Assembly (NCBI GenBank): GCA_016271365.2
Contig: CM057451.1
Span: 368,921,501 to 368,985,500, forward strand
Direction: 5' to 3'
DNA from: Neoceratodus forsteri
Taxonomy: Eukaryota > Chordata > Ceratodontiformes > Ceratodontidae
DNA: 64,000 nt
The notes below the pieces were generated by a model. That model was not told where the DNA came from and did not search any database. It worked only from the letters and a program-made list of their open reading frames with translations. The position numbers were made by a program, and so were the translations under genes. Each line of letters opens with the position of its first letter. Position 1 is the first letter of the stretch. This document shows positions 10,262 to 21,416 of the stretch, piece after piece.

Positions 10262-10520
10262 TAGGTCTCAACCATTTCCTCTTCAGTTCTCTTCCGTGCA
10301 GTAGAGCATGAGCGCAGCGAGGGTATGCATCAGTGTGTCCATCATGTAGATTCTGCATGTGACGTATCATGAAGTTCCACTTCCCCTCCATGACTGCTGG
10401 ATTGCTGTCAGGTGTTGTCATTGTGACCCAATATACTTGATTATTTATTGTTCTTTTCCATGGGTTAATCGTCTCCGTGCCCCTTTGCTTTCTGAGGGCT
10501 TCGATTTTTTTTATGCAGTC
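10262..10520 (-). CDS. THAP-type gene exon with NNQVYW...KWLRP block (one-base A-run excess)
   Basis: 259 bp. The acceptor GTGTTGTGTCACAG ends at 10521 and a perfect donor CCTA|GTGAGT starts at 10261. It reads KKIEALRKQRG, NPWKRTINNQVYWVTMTT, EGKWNFMIRHMQNLHDGH, FxxCxH-like YPRCAH and KRKWLRPS. Family members share the order IxNHxYW, KWxxxxxHxxNxH, KWLxPG. The upstream exon supplies one base, but the length fits only if one A of the 8-A run near 10506-10513 is removed. With that, G-L-H-K-K-I-E reads straight through. The outgoing phase 1 fits exon 8796-8967. This is either a sequencing or assembly error or an inactivating insertion. Confidence 0.72.
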
Positions 10521-11366
10521 CTGTGACACAACACACAGACAGGACATTGATTAGTGCACCGAGACAGCAACTATGTATTTCAGAAATTACATCAAACCCC
10601 ATAAAAAGGACAGTATGGTTACACAGCAACATCACTCAAGCACTACATATTTTGGTGCGGTATGGCCAATCAACAGTCTGGTGTGTTTGCTTATGCATTA
10701 CACTCAGGAGGAAATCACAGGATAGTCATTCACTTCATGGTGTAATTTTATTTTTGTTAATGAGTACCAGTTATTTCCTCAGTTACACCTTACAATGCTG
10801 CGATGCTTGCATATAACATAAGTAATAGTTAGGACATTGCCTGACTTGGTAAAGAGACTGCAGGGTTATGTACTGGTAATCAAGTAATGTACGGTACATA
10901 ATCGGCATGCCACCAAGTATCTTGTTGGTGAAATTCACAGCAGCGGTCATTTGAGGCCATATTCTATTGATGGGTAAGAAGGACAGTACTGAAAGCGACA
11001 GTTTAAGTGTTAGAGACCATACTGTGTGTAGTAATGGGTTGTATGAGTAAAGCACTGACACAAGGAGTAGGTGCAGAAGTCACATGGGAGTGTGAATTTA
11101 TTTACAAAAAAAAATTAAACAATAACTTTTAGAGAAAAGAAAACACAATTCAAACAAACATTACACAGTCTGGACCTGTCATTAGTCCACCCTCTGTGTT
11201 ATCTCAATGTGTTCCAAGGTTGAACTGATCTGAATTGACTGAGAAAGAGATCCCTTTTATACAATAGAATCACATGATGTAAGAGACTCCGCCTCCTAAT
11301 CTAACAAAAGTTGCTAAACTAAACAAAAATATTTATAAAGCACATCATAGAAAGGGCATCATCAAA

Positions 11367-11380
11367 TATATATATATACA

Positions 11381-11432
<52 letters not shown>
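11367..11432. repeat. (AT)n microsatellite
   Basis: About 66 bp of alternating AT, interrupted once by CAG near 11380. Confidence 0.97.
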
Positions 11433-11435
<3 letters not shown>

Positions 11436-11819
11436 AGAGGCATTATATACACAAAAGGAAAGCTGACAATCGATTTTTAAACATTTTTTCTTCTAAAGCC
11501 CTACCCACCTACTGTGAGTGACAGAAGCTCTTGGATAAAAACAGGAGAGCACAAGGGCGTTGGCCCCTAAGAGAAGGCCTGTACTGCACAGTTAGATGAG
11601 TTACCAAACAGAAGTGTTTTCTTGGCTTAGTTCCTGGAGCAAAAGACAGTCACAGAAAGAAAAACACAGCAAGTTTATTTAGCTTGGCTTGGCTTGTACT
11701 GCAATACATACTGTTACCTCAATACAGGGCTTTTGTTGCAAGGTAGGACTTTTTGTTGTTTATAAAGGAGGAGGAAAAGAGAAAGCTTCAAAAAGAAATA
11801 AATGAGGCAAGCTGGCTGG

Positions 11820-11876
11820 TCACGGAGGGAGTTTCTCAAGAAAATAGCATTCATTTACAAGAGAAACCCTCCGTGA
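11820..11876. repeat. Inverted repeat (hairpin), 16-17 bp arms
   Basis: TCACGGAGGGAGTTTCTC at 11820-11837 pairs with GAGAAACCCTCCGTGA at 11861-11876. The loop is about 23 bases. Function unknown. Confidence 0.8.
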
Positions 11877-13193
11877 AAATATTTACCAGTTTAGGCTGTT
11901 TACAAGATGGCTCTGAGAACCTGTGAGTGTTTTTGGCGCCATCTAAACACTCTCAGGGCAAACACCATCTCAAAACAACCTGAAAGGTTAACAATAACAT
12001 GCAAATCACAGAGGAAAATATTTAGCATCTAGCAACTACATTTTAGAGCATTTTGCTAGCTTTGGGAATTGTTTTTTTTTTTAAAGGCTGACTTTGTGGG
12101 AGACATCATCTGTATGTGCTACAGTGCACGAAACAGCTGACAACCGCAATTCAGCTCTTAAAAGGAGCAGTGCAAGAGCACTAAATTACTTGCTTCTATT
12201 TTATTTTAGTCCTGGTTTACCCTGAGCAGAAAGGACACTTTCTGGGAAACACTTTATTTTAACTCTACAATGAGACTGAGGGATAGGAAGGTGAACACCA
12301 AATCCTTCTCTTACTGTTAATACAGGGGCATTTTCTTTCTTTATTTTTAAACATCCTGAGGCAAACAACTACTTTATTAGACTTCCTGACAGCCTACATC
12401 GGTAGGCAACACAGGTACTAGAATGGCCATAAAGGAGGAAAATATCTGGGTGCTATTTCTAGCCACAAAAGCTGTGCTTTTCAGTATAGCAGCTACACAG
12501 CACTGCGATCCTGCACACATTTGTGCAGGAAGGCAAGAATGGCTTAACAGAGCGGCTCTGCCTCTAACGCTCTAAAACAGGGCTTTTTGACAAATTTATT
12601 TTACTGGCATAACAGCCAGTCAAGCAGGCAAACCAGGTGGTGGTAGGCAGTGCTCTCCCGAGGCAAAGGGAGAGAGACAGGAAAGAAAACAAGAAGGGAG
12701 GTCTGTAGGTGGCCAGTCTACATGATAGTAAATAAAAGGAAAGAAAGGTGCTGTTGCGCAACAGACTTAAAGGAGGATATATAGAAGATGGTACAGAGTC
12801 TCTTCCCTCAAACCCAAACTGGGGGGGGGGGTGGCACAGAGCTACCACACTGCGACTTACTACTTTCTTGAATACAACTGAATTTGAAATGACCACTTCA
12901 CAGAAACAAAACACTTCTTTTATGACATGTTGGGTCCATGTTGCGACCACATGATGAGCTACACAAATACCTGCAGTGGTGCAGGGACAGTGGAAGGCAT
13001 AAATGGATGACATGGTACTGCGGCTCCTTACTGCACAACTACATACTATGAATGATATCAGCGTCCACGGTCAATGTTTTAAACGTATCAGTTTTGGATT
13101 GTTGATTCAGGTGAACTGTTTATGCAGGGCAATAAAACAGTACCACAGTATCCTGAGGATGCATTAATACATGGAATTGGTACATGTGCGAAC

Positions 13194-13390
13194 CTTTTGC
13201 AATGTGCCAGATATCATAATAGTGCTTGACATACTCCATAAGTGGTGATGTTGCAAGCCAGGCATTGATTTGTCGATGTCTGTCCATTATCATACAATCA
13301 ATTTTTCATGCCCTACTCCTCCACCAAGAATGTTAATAATTTTTTCAAGCCTTCCAACTCCATCCAAGAGGAGTTTTTCACCTCGTAGCT
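13194..13390 (-). CDS. THAP-type gene exon with MDRHRQI...YDIWHIAKG (TAG and one-base A-run excess)
   Basis: 197 bp. The acceptor is excellent, 13 T then AACAG, ending at 13391. The donor AAAAG|GTTCGC is weaker. It reads SYEVKNSSWMELEGLKKLL, TFLVEE, TAG (13313-13315), G-M-K; then, after one extra A in a 5-A run, IDCMIMDRHRQINAW, MEYVKHYYDIWHIAKG. The D-R-H and Y-D-x-W-H-x-x-K-G blocks are family hallmarks and D-R-H probably holds a catalytic Asp. Length arithmetic supports the extra A: 196 bp from phase 0 leaves one base, as the next exon needs. The TAG sits where the family has a variable residue, so an AAG/CAG to TAG change is likely. Confidence 0.7.
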
Positions 13391-13395
13391 CTGTT

Positions 13396-13790
13396 AAAAA
13401 AAAAAAAAATGGCACCACCAGTCATAACCATCCCAGTATCGTATGGATGTTGTTTATTACATTATATGAATAGTATTTCACATAGAATTAAATCATACAC
13501 GGTGTACCTGAACAAGGCAGACATCCACAACCTTATTAATTCGGTGCTCCAACATGGTATAAGAACCATACTTGGCGCAGTGACCAGGGCTCTCAGCCCT
13601 ACCGTCCCCACCAAGTATTAGGCCACCACCCATGTGTCCCTATGCACGCAGCATACATCAGAAATGCACACCATATACATAGATATGTGTATATTTAAAA
13701 CATTTAAATACACATGTGTAGAACTATATGTATTTTCTTGAAGGTCTGCTGTATCGAGAAACTGAACTAAGCTGGAGGAGTGATCGGAGA
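13396..13790. other. Intron sequence, nothing recognised
   Basis: Upstream of the 13194-13390 exon. No repeat or coding signal beyond short open frames. Confidence 0.4.
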
Positions 13791-13794
13791 GGTG

Positions 13795-14595
13795 GCAGCC
13801 AGGGTTGAATGCGAAGAACTGCAAGGTTATGCACTTTGGGCCAAGGAACTCAAGGAGGGAGTACTGTTTAAGCATGGTGAAGCTGGGGATCACTGAGGAG
13901 GAAAAGAACATCGGGGTTATTGTTATATGGAGCATGAAGAACACAACCCAATGCAGGAAAGTGGCAGCAGAGGTGAACAAGGTACTATGGTGTATAACGA
14001 GAGGGCTCACATCCAGGTTTAGGGAGGTGATCTTTACCCTCTACAGGGCACTGGTCATGCAGCACTTGGAGTACTGTATGCAATTTTGGAGGCCTTACCT
14101 GATGAGGGATGTCAATTTTCTGGGGGGGGGGGTAGGGACAGGCTGGGCACACTCAACATGTACAGCTTGGATGAGAGGAAGGATAGAAGTGACATGATAC
14201 AGACCTTCAAGTACCTGAAGGTTACCAACAAGGGAGTAGAGGATGTGGTGTTTAAGCTAAGGAAGGGTAGAGACACCAGAGGCCATGGAATCAGAATAAA
14301 GGGGGGAAGATTCAGGAGGGAGATGAGGATGAATTACTTCACAGAGGGGGTGGTGTCAAAGTGGGACACCATACTGGAAAGAGTATTACCAAGGATGACT
14401 GTGGATAGTTTCAAGAGGGCAAGGGACATAGACTGTGGGCAAGTAAGGATGTGGAGGGGTGGATGACACCCAAGAGTAATCATGGGGGATGGGGGTGGGG
14501 CAGCTGCTACTGAGCGATCTAGCCGCATAACCTGGCACACATTGATAGACTTGGAGATCTGTTTCGGCTGACTCACTCATATGTTCGTGTGTGTG
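13795..14595 (+). mobile_element. CR1-type LINE, 3' fragment (5' truncated)
   Basis: Plus-strand frames give the CR1 RT C-terminus: NAKNCKVMHFGPRNSRRE, ITEEEKNIGVI, HLEYCMQFWRPYL, then after a G-run frameshift DMIQTFKYLKVTNKG, YFTEGVVSKWD and SFKRARDID. The 3' UTR ends CTCATATGTTCGTG, an octamer-type tail like the TATGTTCG repeats at 25.9 kb. 5' truncation is normal for CR1 insertions. Confidence 0.85.
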
Positions 14596-14657
14596 TGTGT
14601 GTGTATGTAGATATATATATATATACTGTATATATACACACACACACACACACACAC

Positions 14658-14697
<40 letters not shown>
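14577..14697. repeat. Compound microsatellite (GT)n(AT)n(AC)n(GA)n
   Basis: GT run 14587-14604, AT run 14611-14634 (interrupted by CTG), AC run 14635-14659 and GA run 14662-14696. The GT and AC arms make it locally self-complementary. It lies exactly at the junction between a plus CR1 3' end and a 3'-truncated minus LINE. Confidence 0.95.
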
Positions 14698-14698
<1 letters not shown>

Positions 14699-14775
14699 TG
14701 TAATACATAACCCACTCTGAGGTACGGACGCGCTGTGATATACACATGCCTTGGTGTGCATCTACCACCCAAGGT

Positions 14776-15416
14776 TTCCTCTCCATTTTGTAAATATAGG
14801 TTTGGATTTGGTTGAAGTTGGAGTTGAGCTTGGCATTGATGACAGAGATGCCCTGGGAGCTGATCAGGATGACTAGGTCATCTGCATATAGAGTAGAATG
14901 CCCGTGGTCCGGGGCCAAGGGCAGCTCATTTATAAAAAGGGAAAATAGGAGAGGCCCAAGGACAGAGCCCTGAGGGACCCCACAGTTAACCGGGGAGGGC
15001 TTAGACAGGGCCTTGTTGAACCTGGTGTACTGCTGTCTGCCCGTGATGTAGTTACTGATCCAGGCAAGGGTGGGGGTGGAGAAGCCAAGGGACAGGAGAG
15101 AGGAGCACAGGAGTGAGTGGTCAACTCGGGCGAAGGCTTTTGAGAGATCCACGAAGATGGCTCCAGTCAGTTTGCCTTGATCTGCGGCAGATCTGATCTC
15201 AGTGGAGACAACAGCTAGGGCAGTGGAGGTACTGTGCCCTTTTCTGATGCTGTGTTGTGCAGGGGAGAGTAGATCATAGGTCTGCAGATAGTGGGTGACC
15301 TGCAAGGCAACCACCTTTTCAAGAAGCTTGCTGATCGCTGACAGTATCGCTACTGGTCGGTAGTTCTTGAGATCTTTGGGGTCACCCTGTTTGTGAACAG
15401 GGACAACTCTGGCCAC
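14776..15416 (-). pseudogene. LINE reverse transcriptase (fingers and palm)
   Basis: A continuous frame with VVPVHKQGDPKDLKNYRPV, PAQHSIRKGHSTSTAL, motif A FVDLSKAFARVDHSLL, motif B CGVPQGSVLGPLLFSLFI and the active-site box LYADDLVIL. All catalytic Asp residues are present (motif A first Asp, YADD). The frame runs into the microsatellite after about 30 more residues of linker. It belongs to the truncated LINE here. Confidence 0.85.
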
Positions 15417-17260
15417 TTTCCAGGTGTCCGGGATAGTACTGACATTAGCGATCTGTTGAAGATGTGGGTGATAGGCCGGGCTAGGGCGGAAGCCCCTAGA
15501 CTGAGTAGTTTGGGCTCAAGGCAGTTGTGCCCAGCACCAGTGTGAGAGGGGAGACCAGCAAAGAGCTTCTGAGTCATCATGACAGAGAAAACCCTGAGGT
15601 AGAAGAGAGGTTGGGGGGTTACCCCAGCGGAGGGAGAGTCCTGGTTCTTGGGGACGTGAGGCTGGTAAGGGATTGCTGGCAGGTCAGTGAATAGGGAGTA
15701 GAAGGCATTGGCAATTGCAGTTAACCCCACCAATGTGCATATCCGTGACCTGAGCTTGGCAGACCCTCTAATTTTTTTTTTGATGTTCTGCCAGAAGCTC
15801 CTTGAGTTTCTTGCTGAGGACAGTAGGGTAGATTGACAAAACTCACTCTTGGCAGAGCAGATGGCTCTTTTGCAGGAGTTCCTCACCTGTCTGTACTCAA
15901 GGAGGTCTGTGCTGGAGAGGGAGGCCTTGTAACACACCCAGCACTTGTCCCTTTGCTTCATGAGGGAGAAAAGGCCACCATGAAGCCACTTTGTGACTGT
16001 GCCCCTCACCCTCCTTTTAGTGAGGGGTGCATACTTGTTTTGTAGGGGAGTAAAAGACAGCAAGAAAGTTGTCAAGGGCCACCGATGAATCTTTTGCAGC
16101 AGTGATCTGAGACCAGTCTGTTTGTCGCAGATCTGCAAGATAGTCTCCTACATTAGGTTTGGAGTAGTCCCTCATCTGGATAACTTTGCAGGGAATTTTG
16201 GGAGAGGAGATGTCCCAAATACAGTAGATGGGAGAGTGATCCGAGATGATATCAGGGAGAATACTACTGGAGACAATTCTATCCGGTCGGTTGCTCAGCA
16301 CCCAATCAATGAGGGATCCCTTGTCTCCACGTGAGGAGAGCTTTGTGGGTTCATTAAAGAGTTGGCTGAGGATGAGACCAGCCAGCAGGGGCTCATATTG
16401 CTGGATGTTGTGGCCCACCCAGTTGAGGTTGAAGTCGCCTAGGACTAACAGCTTGTTCGAGCCAACCATGGGACCGAGACTGTCGAGGAGGGAGGAGAGC
16501 CCCAGCACACCACCCTTAGGAGGATAGTAGGCACAGACCAAGTGTACTTTTTTAGTTTTGCTAAGCAGGAGGAGAGCATGCAAGGACTCGATGGAATGGG
16601 GGGGTGTGTGGGGTGTGCCCTATGACTAGGGTTGGCAGTTTTCGATTTTTAATTTTTTATAATTTGGATGGAAAATATAGATTTTTATTTTTAAACCTTT
16701 TTCCCGAGTTTTATTGATTTAAACTTTACCAGTTGCATGAAATTATGTTTTTTTAAGCATTTATTTCAATTTGTATCGATTTAATTTTCACTGTTGCAGT
16801 TAATGACAGCAAATGTTGAGGATTTACAAACTGATAAAAGCACACATTGTTATCTTCGCATGTCAAAATAGCAACAGAACTTACCTTTTCTATCTGTAAA
16901 TTTAGATTATTATCGATAGAAATACTTTTTCATCTATTTATGTGTGAGCAGTGAAATCGACATTTATTTACATTTACCGATTTAAATCTAATACTGCCAA
17001 GCCTACCTATGACATACATTTAAGTGTGTCTTGTAGTACAGGAGCACCCCACCCCCTCTCTTGTTCCCTACTCTGTCTTGCCTAATAAGGTTGTAGCCCA
17101 GGAGGGCACATGCAGAGTCTGGGATGTGGGGCTTCAGCCAGGTTTCTGAGACCCCCATAATATCAGGGTTATAATGTGCCACCCAGGCTATAAGTTCTGC
17201 TAGGTTAGATAGTGGCTTCTAATGTTCAGGTGTGCCAGTTTCATGCCTTTGGCAGATAGC
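15350..17260 (-). pseudogene. LINE endonuclease and EN-RT linker, split by transposon
   Basis: EN blocks from the 5' side are KLAHLNIRS (about 17230), VSETWLKPHIPDS and KRGGGVLLYYKTHLN (17030-17200, before the insertion), then LVCAYYPPKGG, LLVLGDFNLNW, LIDWVLSNRPD and DHSPIYCIWD (16017-16583, after it), and the linker to RT (15350-16138, GLTAIANAFYSLF). Two frame changes occur besides the insertion. The active-site blocks, including the D-H-S His, remain recognisable. Confidence 0.82.
16627..17005. mobile_element. Non-autonomous hAT-type DNA transposon (379 bp)
   Basis: Begins TAGGGTTGGCAGT and ends with the near-perfect complement (ACTGCCAAGCCTA, one mismatch). It is flanked by an identical 8-bp duplication CCTATGAC at 16619-16626 and 17006-17013. 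The interior is AT-rich with repeated TCGATTTA-like words and no ORF. It lies inside the EN frame of the surrounding LINE. It differs in sequence from the hAT element at 468-772, so two families are present. Confidence 0.88.
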
Positions 17261-17550
17261 CAGGCAGGAGGGGACTTCAGAGAGAGCCTGGTAACATGAG
17301 GTCCATGGTTTTGGGCTGAGGCCCCAGGCAGACCATGAGGCCCAGAGCAACCAGTCAGTGGCGGCATCCGGAGTAGCCACAAGGGGGGGTGATCCAAAAA
17401 TGGATTAGGTCTGTGGCAGTGCGCTGGCAGCAGACATGGGGATGATTTGATAATGCACCCTAGTTTAGCCCTCCCAAGGCTATGATACAGGGCCAGGTGG
17501 CTCAGGGAGGTGATTTGTGGGTAACAGGTAACGTTACACTAGGGCAGAAA

Positions 17551-18385
17551 GCACTGGTAGGTTACCTAGCTCCAATTTATAAAGAACAACAGATTGCTGC
17601 CTCAGGCTCGAGATTTACTACACATGCACATGTGGAAATAACTAGCCCTGATCTTTAAGACAACAGGATTCTGTTCCAGGCTCCAATATTTCTATATATA
17701 CCCAGACAGTAATTAGTTATTGCAAGCTCTAGTAATTAATTATTGGCTGTAGTAACAACAGGGTGAAGCATCACATGCACATTAACTAGGATACATTCAG
17801 TATCGCACATTAAATAAGATACATTCAGTATATCAGTAGCCTGGCACTGAGCCAGCCAGGAAGGGGAATACAACAGCAACCCCCAGGCTAGTGGGAGGGG
17901 CTAGAGAGCATTTAAGGGGAGCAGAGGAGGAGGGAACAGGGTGGGTGGGCGGAACAAACTTTTCCCCTCAGCAGCCACAGGAGAGCAGCCCCCGCCCCGA
18001 AACAATACAGGAAGATTTTTTTAAAGCACAAAGTTTGTCAGAATTAACTGAGACCAAAGTTCCGCTTCTCTTTACAGTTTGGATGTCTGGGGGAGGTCTG
18101 CCCGACTGTGGCAACCAGCCGGCACCTTAAACCCCAGGTCACGACGAGAGCAGGCAGTCCAGTCTTAGGAGGGGGGACCCACTGCAGAAGGGTCACCCTC
18201 ACCTCCCTCGATCCCACACAGAATACATAATGGTAACACCTCCGTAGTGTAGACATAGTCCATGCCATGCTGCACAATGTCAGTTGCCACAAAGATGGAA
18301 AACAATTTGATTATGATACATAGCACATAAAGTGCTGAGGAACTGCTATTGTCAGTAATCTAAGTAAACTGTAGCCATGGCAGAT
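17551..18385. other. Possible LINE leader and unassigned sequence
   Basis: This may include the 5' UTR of the 14.8-17.5 kb LINE up to about 18000. Two related 70-bp stretches (ACAACAGATTGCTGCC and ACAACAGGATTCTGTTCC, about 17585 and 17662) suggest a diverged duplication. No coding signal. Confidence 0.35.
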
Positions 18386-18390
18386 TGTGA

Positions 18391-18480
18391 CTGCAAAATG
18401 AAATCCAGGATACCACTGGAAGATGGATGGATACTGTGACATTTCTTTCTGATGTGAATGTCAGAATATCATACTACGCT
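18391..18480 (-). pseudogene. Possible degenerate exon of the THAP-type gene
   Basis: Read on the minus strand, RKKCHSI then SSSGILDFILQ resembles the family's A-K-Y-G-T-Y-S-I-M-D...I-L-D-F stretch that should immediately precede the SYEVKN start of exon 13194-13390. Upstream bases fit a C-D-S-P-G-H-like segment only with frame changes, and the expected donor at the end is not canonical. The order and position are right; the match is weak. Confidence 0.3.
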
Positions 18481-19075
18481 GTAATTCATAATCGAGGGAC
18501 AGTTACTCCACATAGTGGGAGAAGTGTAGGATTTATCTGTTACAGTACTCAAGACCACACAACACACATGACATGTGTACTTGTTTAATCACGGTGTGCA
18601 GTGGATTCCTGAACTGTGTGTGATCGCCTTCAACATTGGTAGACTACAAGTGCCAATATTGACTGTGCTGTTTATCTGTCCAACTGAGTAACTGCAGTAT
18701 CCAAATTACTTTATGAGCACTACTGCAGTAATGTACCCCCAGGGGTGATATCAAGGGCCATGCTGTGAACAACGGGGTATAACGACATCAATTTGGATGG
18801 CGCATTGGAAAAACAATGACATAATTACAGTCACTGTCACTGCTTAGGAATTTTCAGTATAACATTACCAGGAAAGAAATCCTGATTTTACAACAAGCAG
18901 TAGTAAACAGATGGCACCAGCACTCCATAACCGTGCATCATCACAGTGACCTAATATCGATGTGAGACGTAATGTGTAATACAGTTGTGTTATGGGTCAC
19001 TGAATACCTGATTATCCACAAGTGGCTGTTCAGTACCTTCGATTTCTCTCTCTCCACAATCGTCTGTATTGTCAG
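18481..19075. other. Unassigned intron sequence
   Basis: No repeat, ORF or structural signal that I can support. Confidence 0.4.
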
Positions 19076-19077
19076 CA

Positions 19078-21365
19078 AAACATACATACATACATAGAAT
19101 CTGATGGCAGATAAGGACCTCTTGGCCCTCCTAGTCTGCCCATTTCCCTACTTAATGGATAAGCTGCAGATCCTAGTTACCCAACAGCCTATTTCTTCCT
19201 ACCCCCCACTAGAATTTCCTTATGTCTGTCCCATGCATTCTTGAATTCCCCCACTGTTTTTGACTCTATGACCGCCTCAGGAAGGCCGGTCCATGCATGT
19301 ACAACCCTCTCTGTGAAGAAACACTTCCTCACATTACCACTGAGCCGTCCCCCCTCTATCTTCAAATTGTGTCCCCTTGTTCTTGCATATCTGTTTTTCT
19401 GAAAGATGCTACGCTCTTGGACTTTGTTGATTCCCTTGAGGTATTTGAAAGTTTCTATCATGTCCCCTCTCTCCCTCCTATGCTTGAGGCTACACATCTT
19501 AAGCTCCTTTAGTTTCTCTTCATATGTCTTCTGGTGCAGACCCTGCACCGTTTTGGTTGCCCTCCTCTGGACAGCCTCCACCCTGTCTATGTCTTTGCGG
19601 AGATGGGGTCTCCAGAACTGTACACAGTACTCCAGATGTGGTCTTACCAACTGTCTGTACAGAGGGACAACAACTTCTTGTTTTCTACTGGTGATGCCTC
19701 TCCCTATGCATCCCAGTATCCCCAGCCCTCCTTACTGCCTTCTCACATTGCTGGCCCACATTTAGGTCATCTGATATGACTACCCCAGGTCCTTTCCATT
19801 TTTGTTGTTGTCAGTATCTCACCCCATTGTGTACTCTTTCCCTGGTTTTGTTTCCCAGGTGCATTACTTGCAATTCTTTGTGTTGAATCTAAGCTGCCAT
19901 ACATTTGACCATTCCTCCAACTTGCCAAGTCCTTTTCATCCTTTCCACCCACCTGCGTATCAACCCTGTTGCAGATCTTTGTGTCATCTGCAAAGAGACA
20001 TACTTTCCTTCCAGTCCCTCTGTAATGTCACTTATAAAGACATTAAAAAGGACCAGCCTCTGTACTGAACCCTGTGGTGCCCCACTAGTAACCCCCCTTT
20101 CTTCACTGTGGACTCCATTTACTATTACCCGCTGTGTCCTGTTGTCTAGCCAGTGTTTTACCCAGGCTACCACCCTGGGACTCACTCCCAGGCTGGCTAA
20201 TTTGTTTATTAATCTTTTGTGTGGGACTGTGTCAATTGCCTTGCTAAAGTCTAGGTAGGCCATATTCACAGCAACTCCCTGGTCTACTACTTTGGTCACC
20301 CAGTTGAAGAAATCAATTAGATTCATCTGACATGACCTTCCTTCTGTGAATCCATGCTGCCTTGGGTCCTGTGCCCCACTGGCCTCTAGGTACTCAACAG
20401 TTCTTTCCTTCAGAAGTGATTCCATAATTTTCCCCTCCACTGAGGTCAAACTGACAGGTCTGTAGTTTCCTGCCTCTGTCTTGCTCCCACTTTTGTGAAG
20501 GGGAATCACATCAGCCCTCCTCCAGTCCTCAGGTACCACACCATCCTCCCATAATTTATTAAAAAGGGTAGTCAGTGGTGTTACAAGTTCTTCTCTTAGT
20601 TCTTTTAGAATTCTGGGGTGAATCCCATCAGGCCCCACTGCTTTATCCACCTTCAGTTTTAAGAGTTCTTTCAGAACCCTTTCTTTTGTGAAAGGACTAA
20701 TATCAACCCCCCTATCCAGAGTGCTTCTATTGACTGGATTATGTATCTCCCCCTGCTTTTCCGTTGTAATACTGAGCAGAAGTATTCGTTCAGTATCCCT
20801 GCTTTTTCACTGTCTCTCTCTGCCCAACCACATTCCTCTTTATTCAGACTCAGTATCCCTGCCTTAGTCTTTCTTTGCTCCCTAATGTACCTATAAAAGG
20901 TTTTATCCCCTTTCTTAACTGAGTTGGCTATCTTTTCCTTGGTTTGGGCCTTTGTAATTCTGACTGCCTTCCCCGCTTCCTTCTGCTCTAACTGGTACAG
21001 TTCTCTGTCCTGCTCCTTCTGTGTTTCCTTATACTTCCTGAATGCTATCTTTTTCTCCCTTACCTTCCCCACCACTTCTTTTGAGAACCATAGTGTTTTT
21101 TTCTTTAATTTTGATTTGTTTATTTTCTTCACACAAAAGCTTGTTGCCTCTGTGATGGCGGTTTTGATGTTTCCTCATTGTTGCTCCACCCCACCTTCTT
21201 GCCTGTTTGCTAGTGCTTTCTGAGGCACTCTCCCATTTTGACAAAATCAGCCCTCCTGAAGTCCAGTACCTTCACTTTTGTATGGCTTGACTCTACAGCT
21301 AAGTTTATTGTGAAGCACACTGTTTTTTGGTCGCTTGTTCCCAGTATACCTGTGCGCTCCAGAAA
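19078..21365 (-). mobile_element. CR1 LINE, 5' truncated
   Basis: The 3' end (left) has GATTCTATGTATGTATGTATG after CCTTATCTGCCATCA, a CR1-type short-repeat tail. Minus-strand segments are: EN end and linker 20671-21132 (KKKTLWFSKEVVGKVREKK); RT 19889-20650 (AVGPDGIHPRILKEL, YRPVSLTSVEGK, AYLDFSKAIDTVPHKRL, PQGSVQRLVLFNVFI); and C-terminus 19189-19650 (HLEYCVQFWRPHLRKDI, FTERVVHAWTGLPEAV). The palm box spells L-F-A-D-D-T-K but one frame away. It is truncated inside EN near 21365. It is a close relative of the copy at 42.2-46.6 kb. Confidence 0.9.
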
Positions 21366-21416
21366 CAATCAACTACAACTCTGACCCTCCACCCTGGGGG
21401 GTGCCTTCCTTCCTTT

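Larger units (their letters stand above)
10524..13190 (-). other. Intron with few recognisable features
   Basis: Contains the (AT)n run at 11367 and a hairpin at 11820-11876. The 11.1-12.6 kb part has A-rich blocks and a minus-strand AATAAACTTGC that could hint at an LTR, but no paired repeat is visible. The rest is unassigned. Confidence 0.4.
14776..17550 (-). mobile_element. L2-type LINE, 3' truncated, interrupted by hAT element
   Basis: A minus-strand LINE with EN start (KLAHLNIRS near 17230), EN core, linker and RT up to just beyond the YADD palm. It then stops at about 14776 against the microsatellite, losing the thumb, the C-terminus and the 3' UTR. Loss of the 3' end is unusual, because target-primed insertion truncates the 5' end. 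A later deletion or rearrangement is likely. A 379-bp hAT-like element splits the EN. The upstream boundary near 17550 is approximate. Confidence 0.82.

Noticed and set aside
11100..12600. Possible solo LTR
   Set aside because: Only an AATAAA-like word and purine-rich blocks; no terminal TG...CA, no flanking duplication and no second copy.
12564..13013. 149-codon minus open frame
   Set aside because: Low-complexity Leu/Ser/Phe composition, no family motif, and no splice or start context; probably chance in pyrimidine-rich DNA.
14386..14772. Minus frames running through the GA/AC repeats
   Set aside because: Their length comes from the microsatellite (Leu-Ser and Cys-Val runs), not from a protein.
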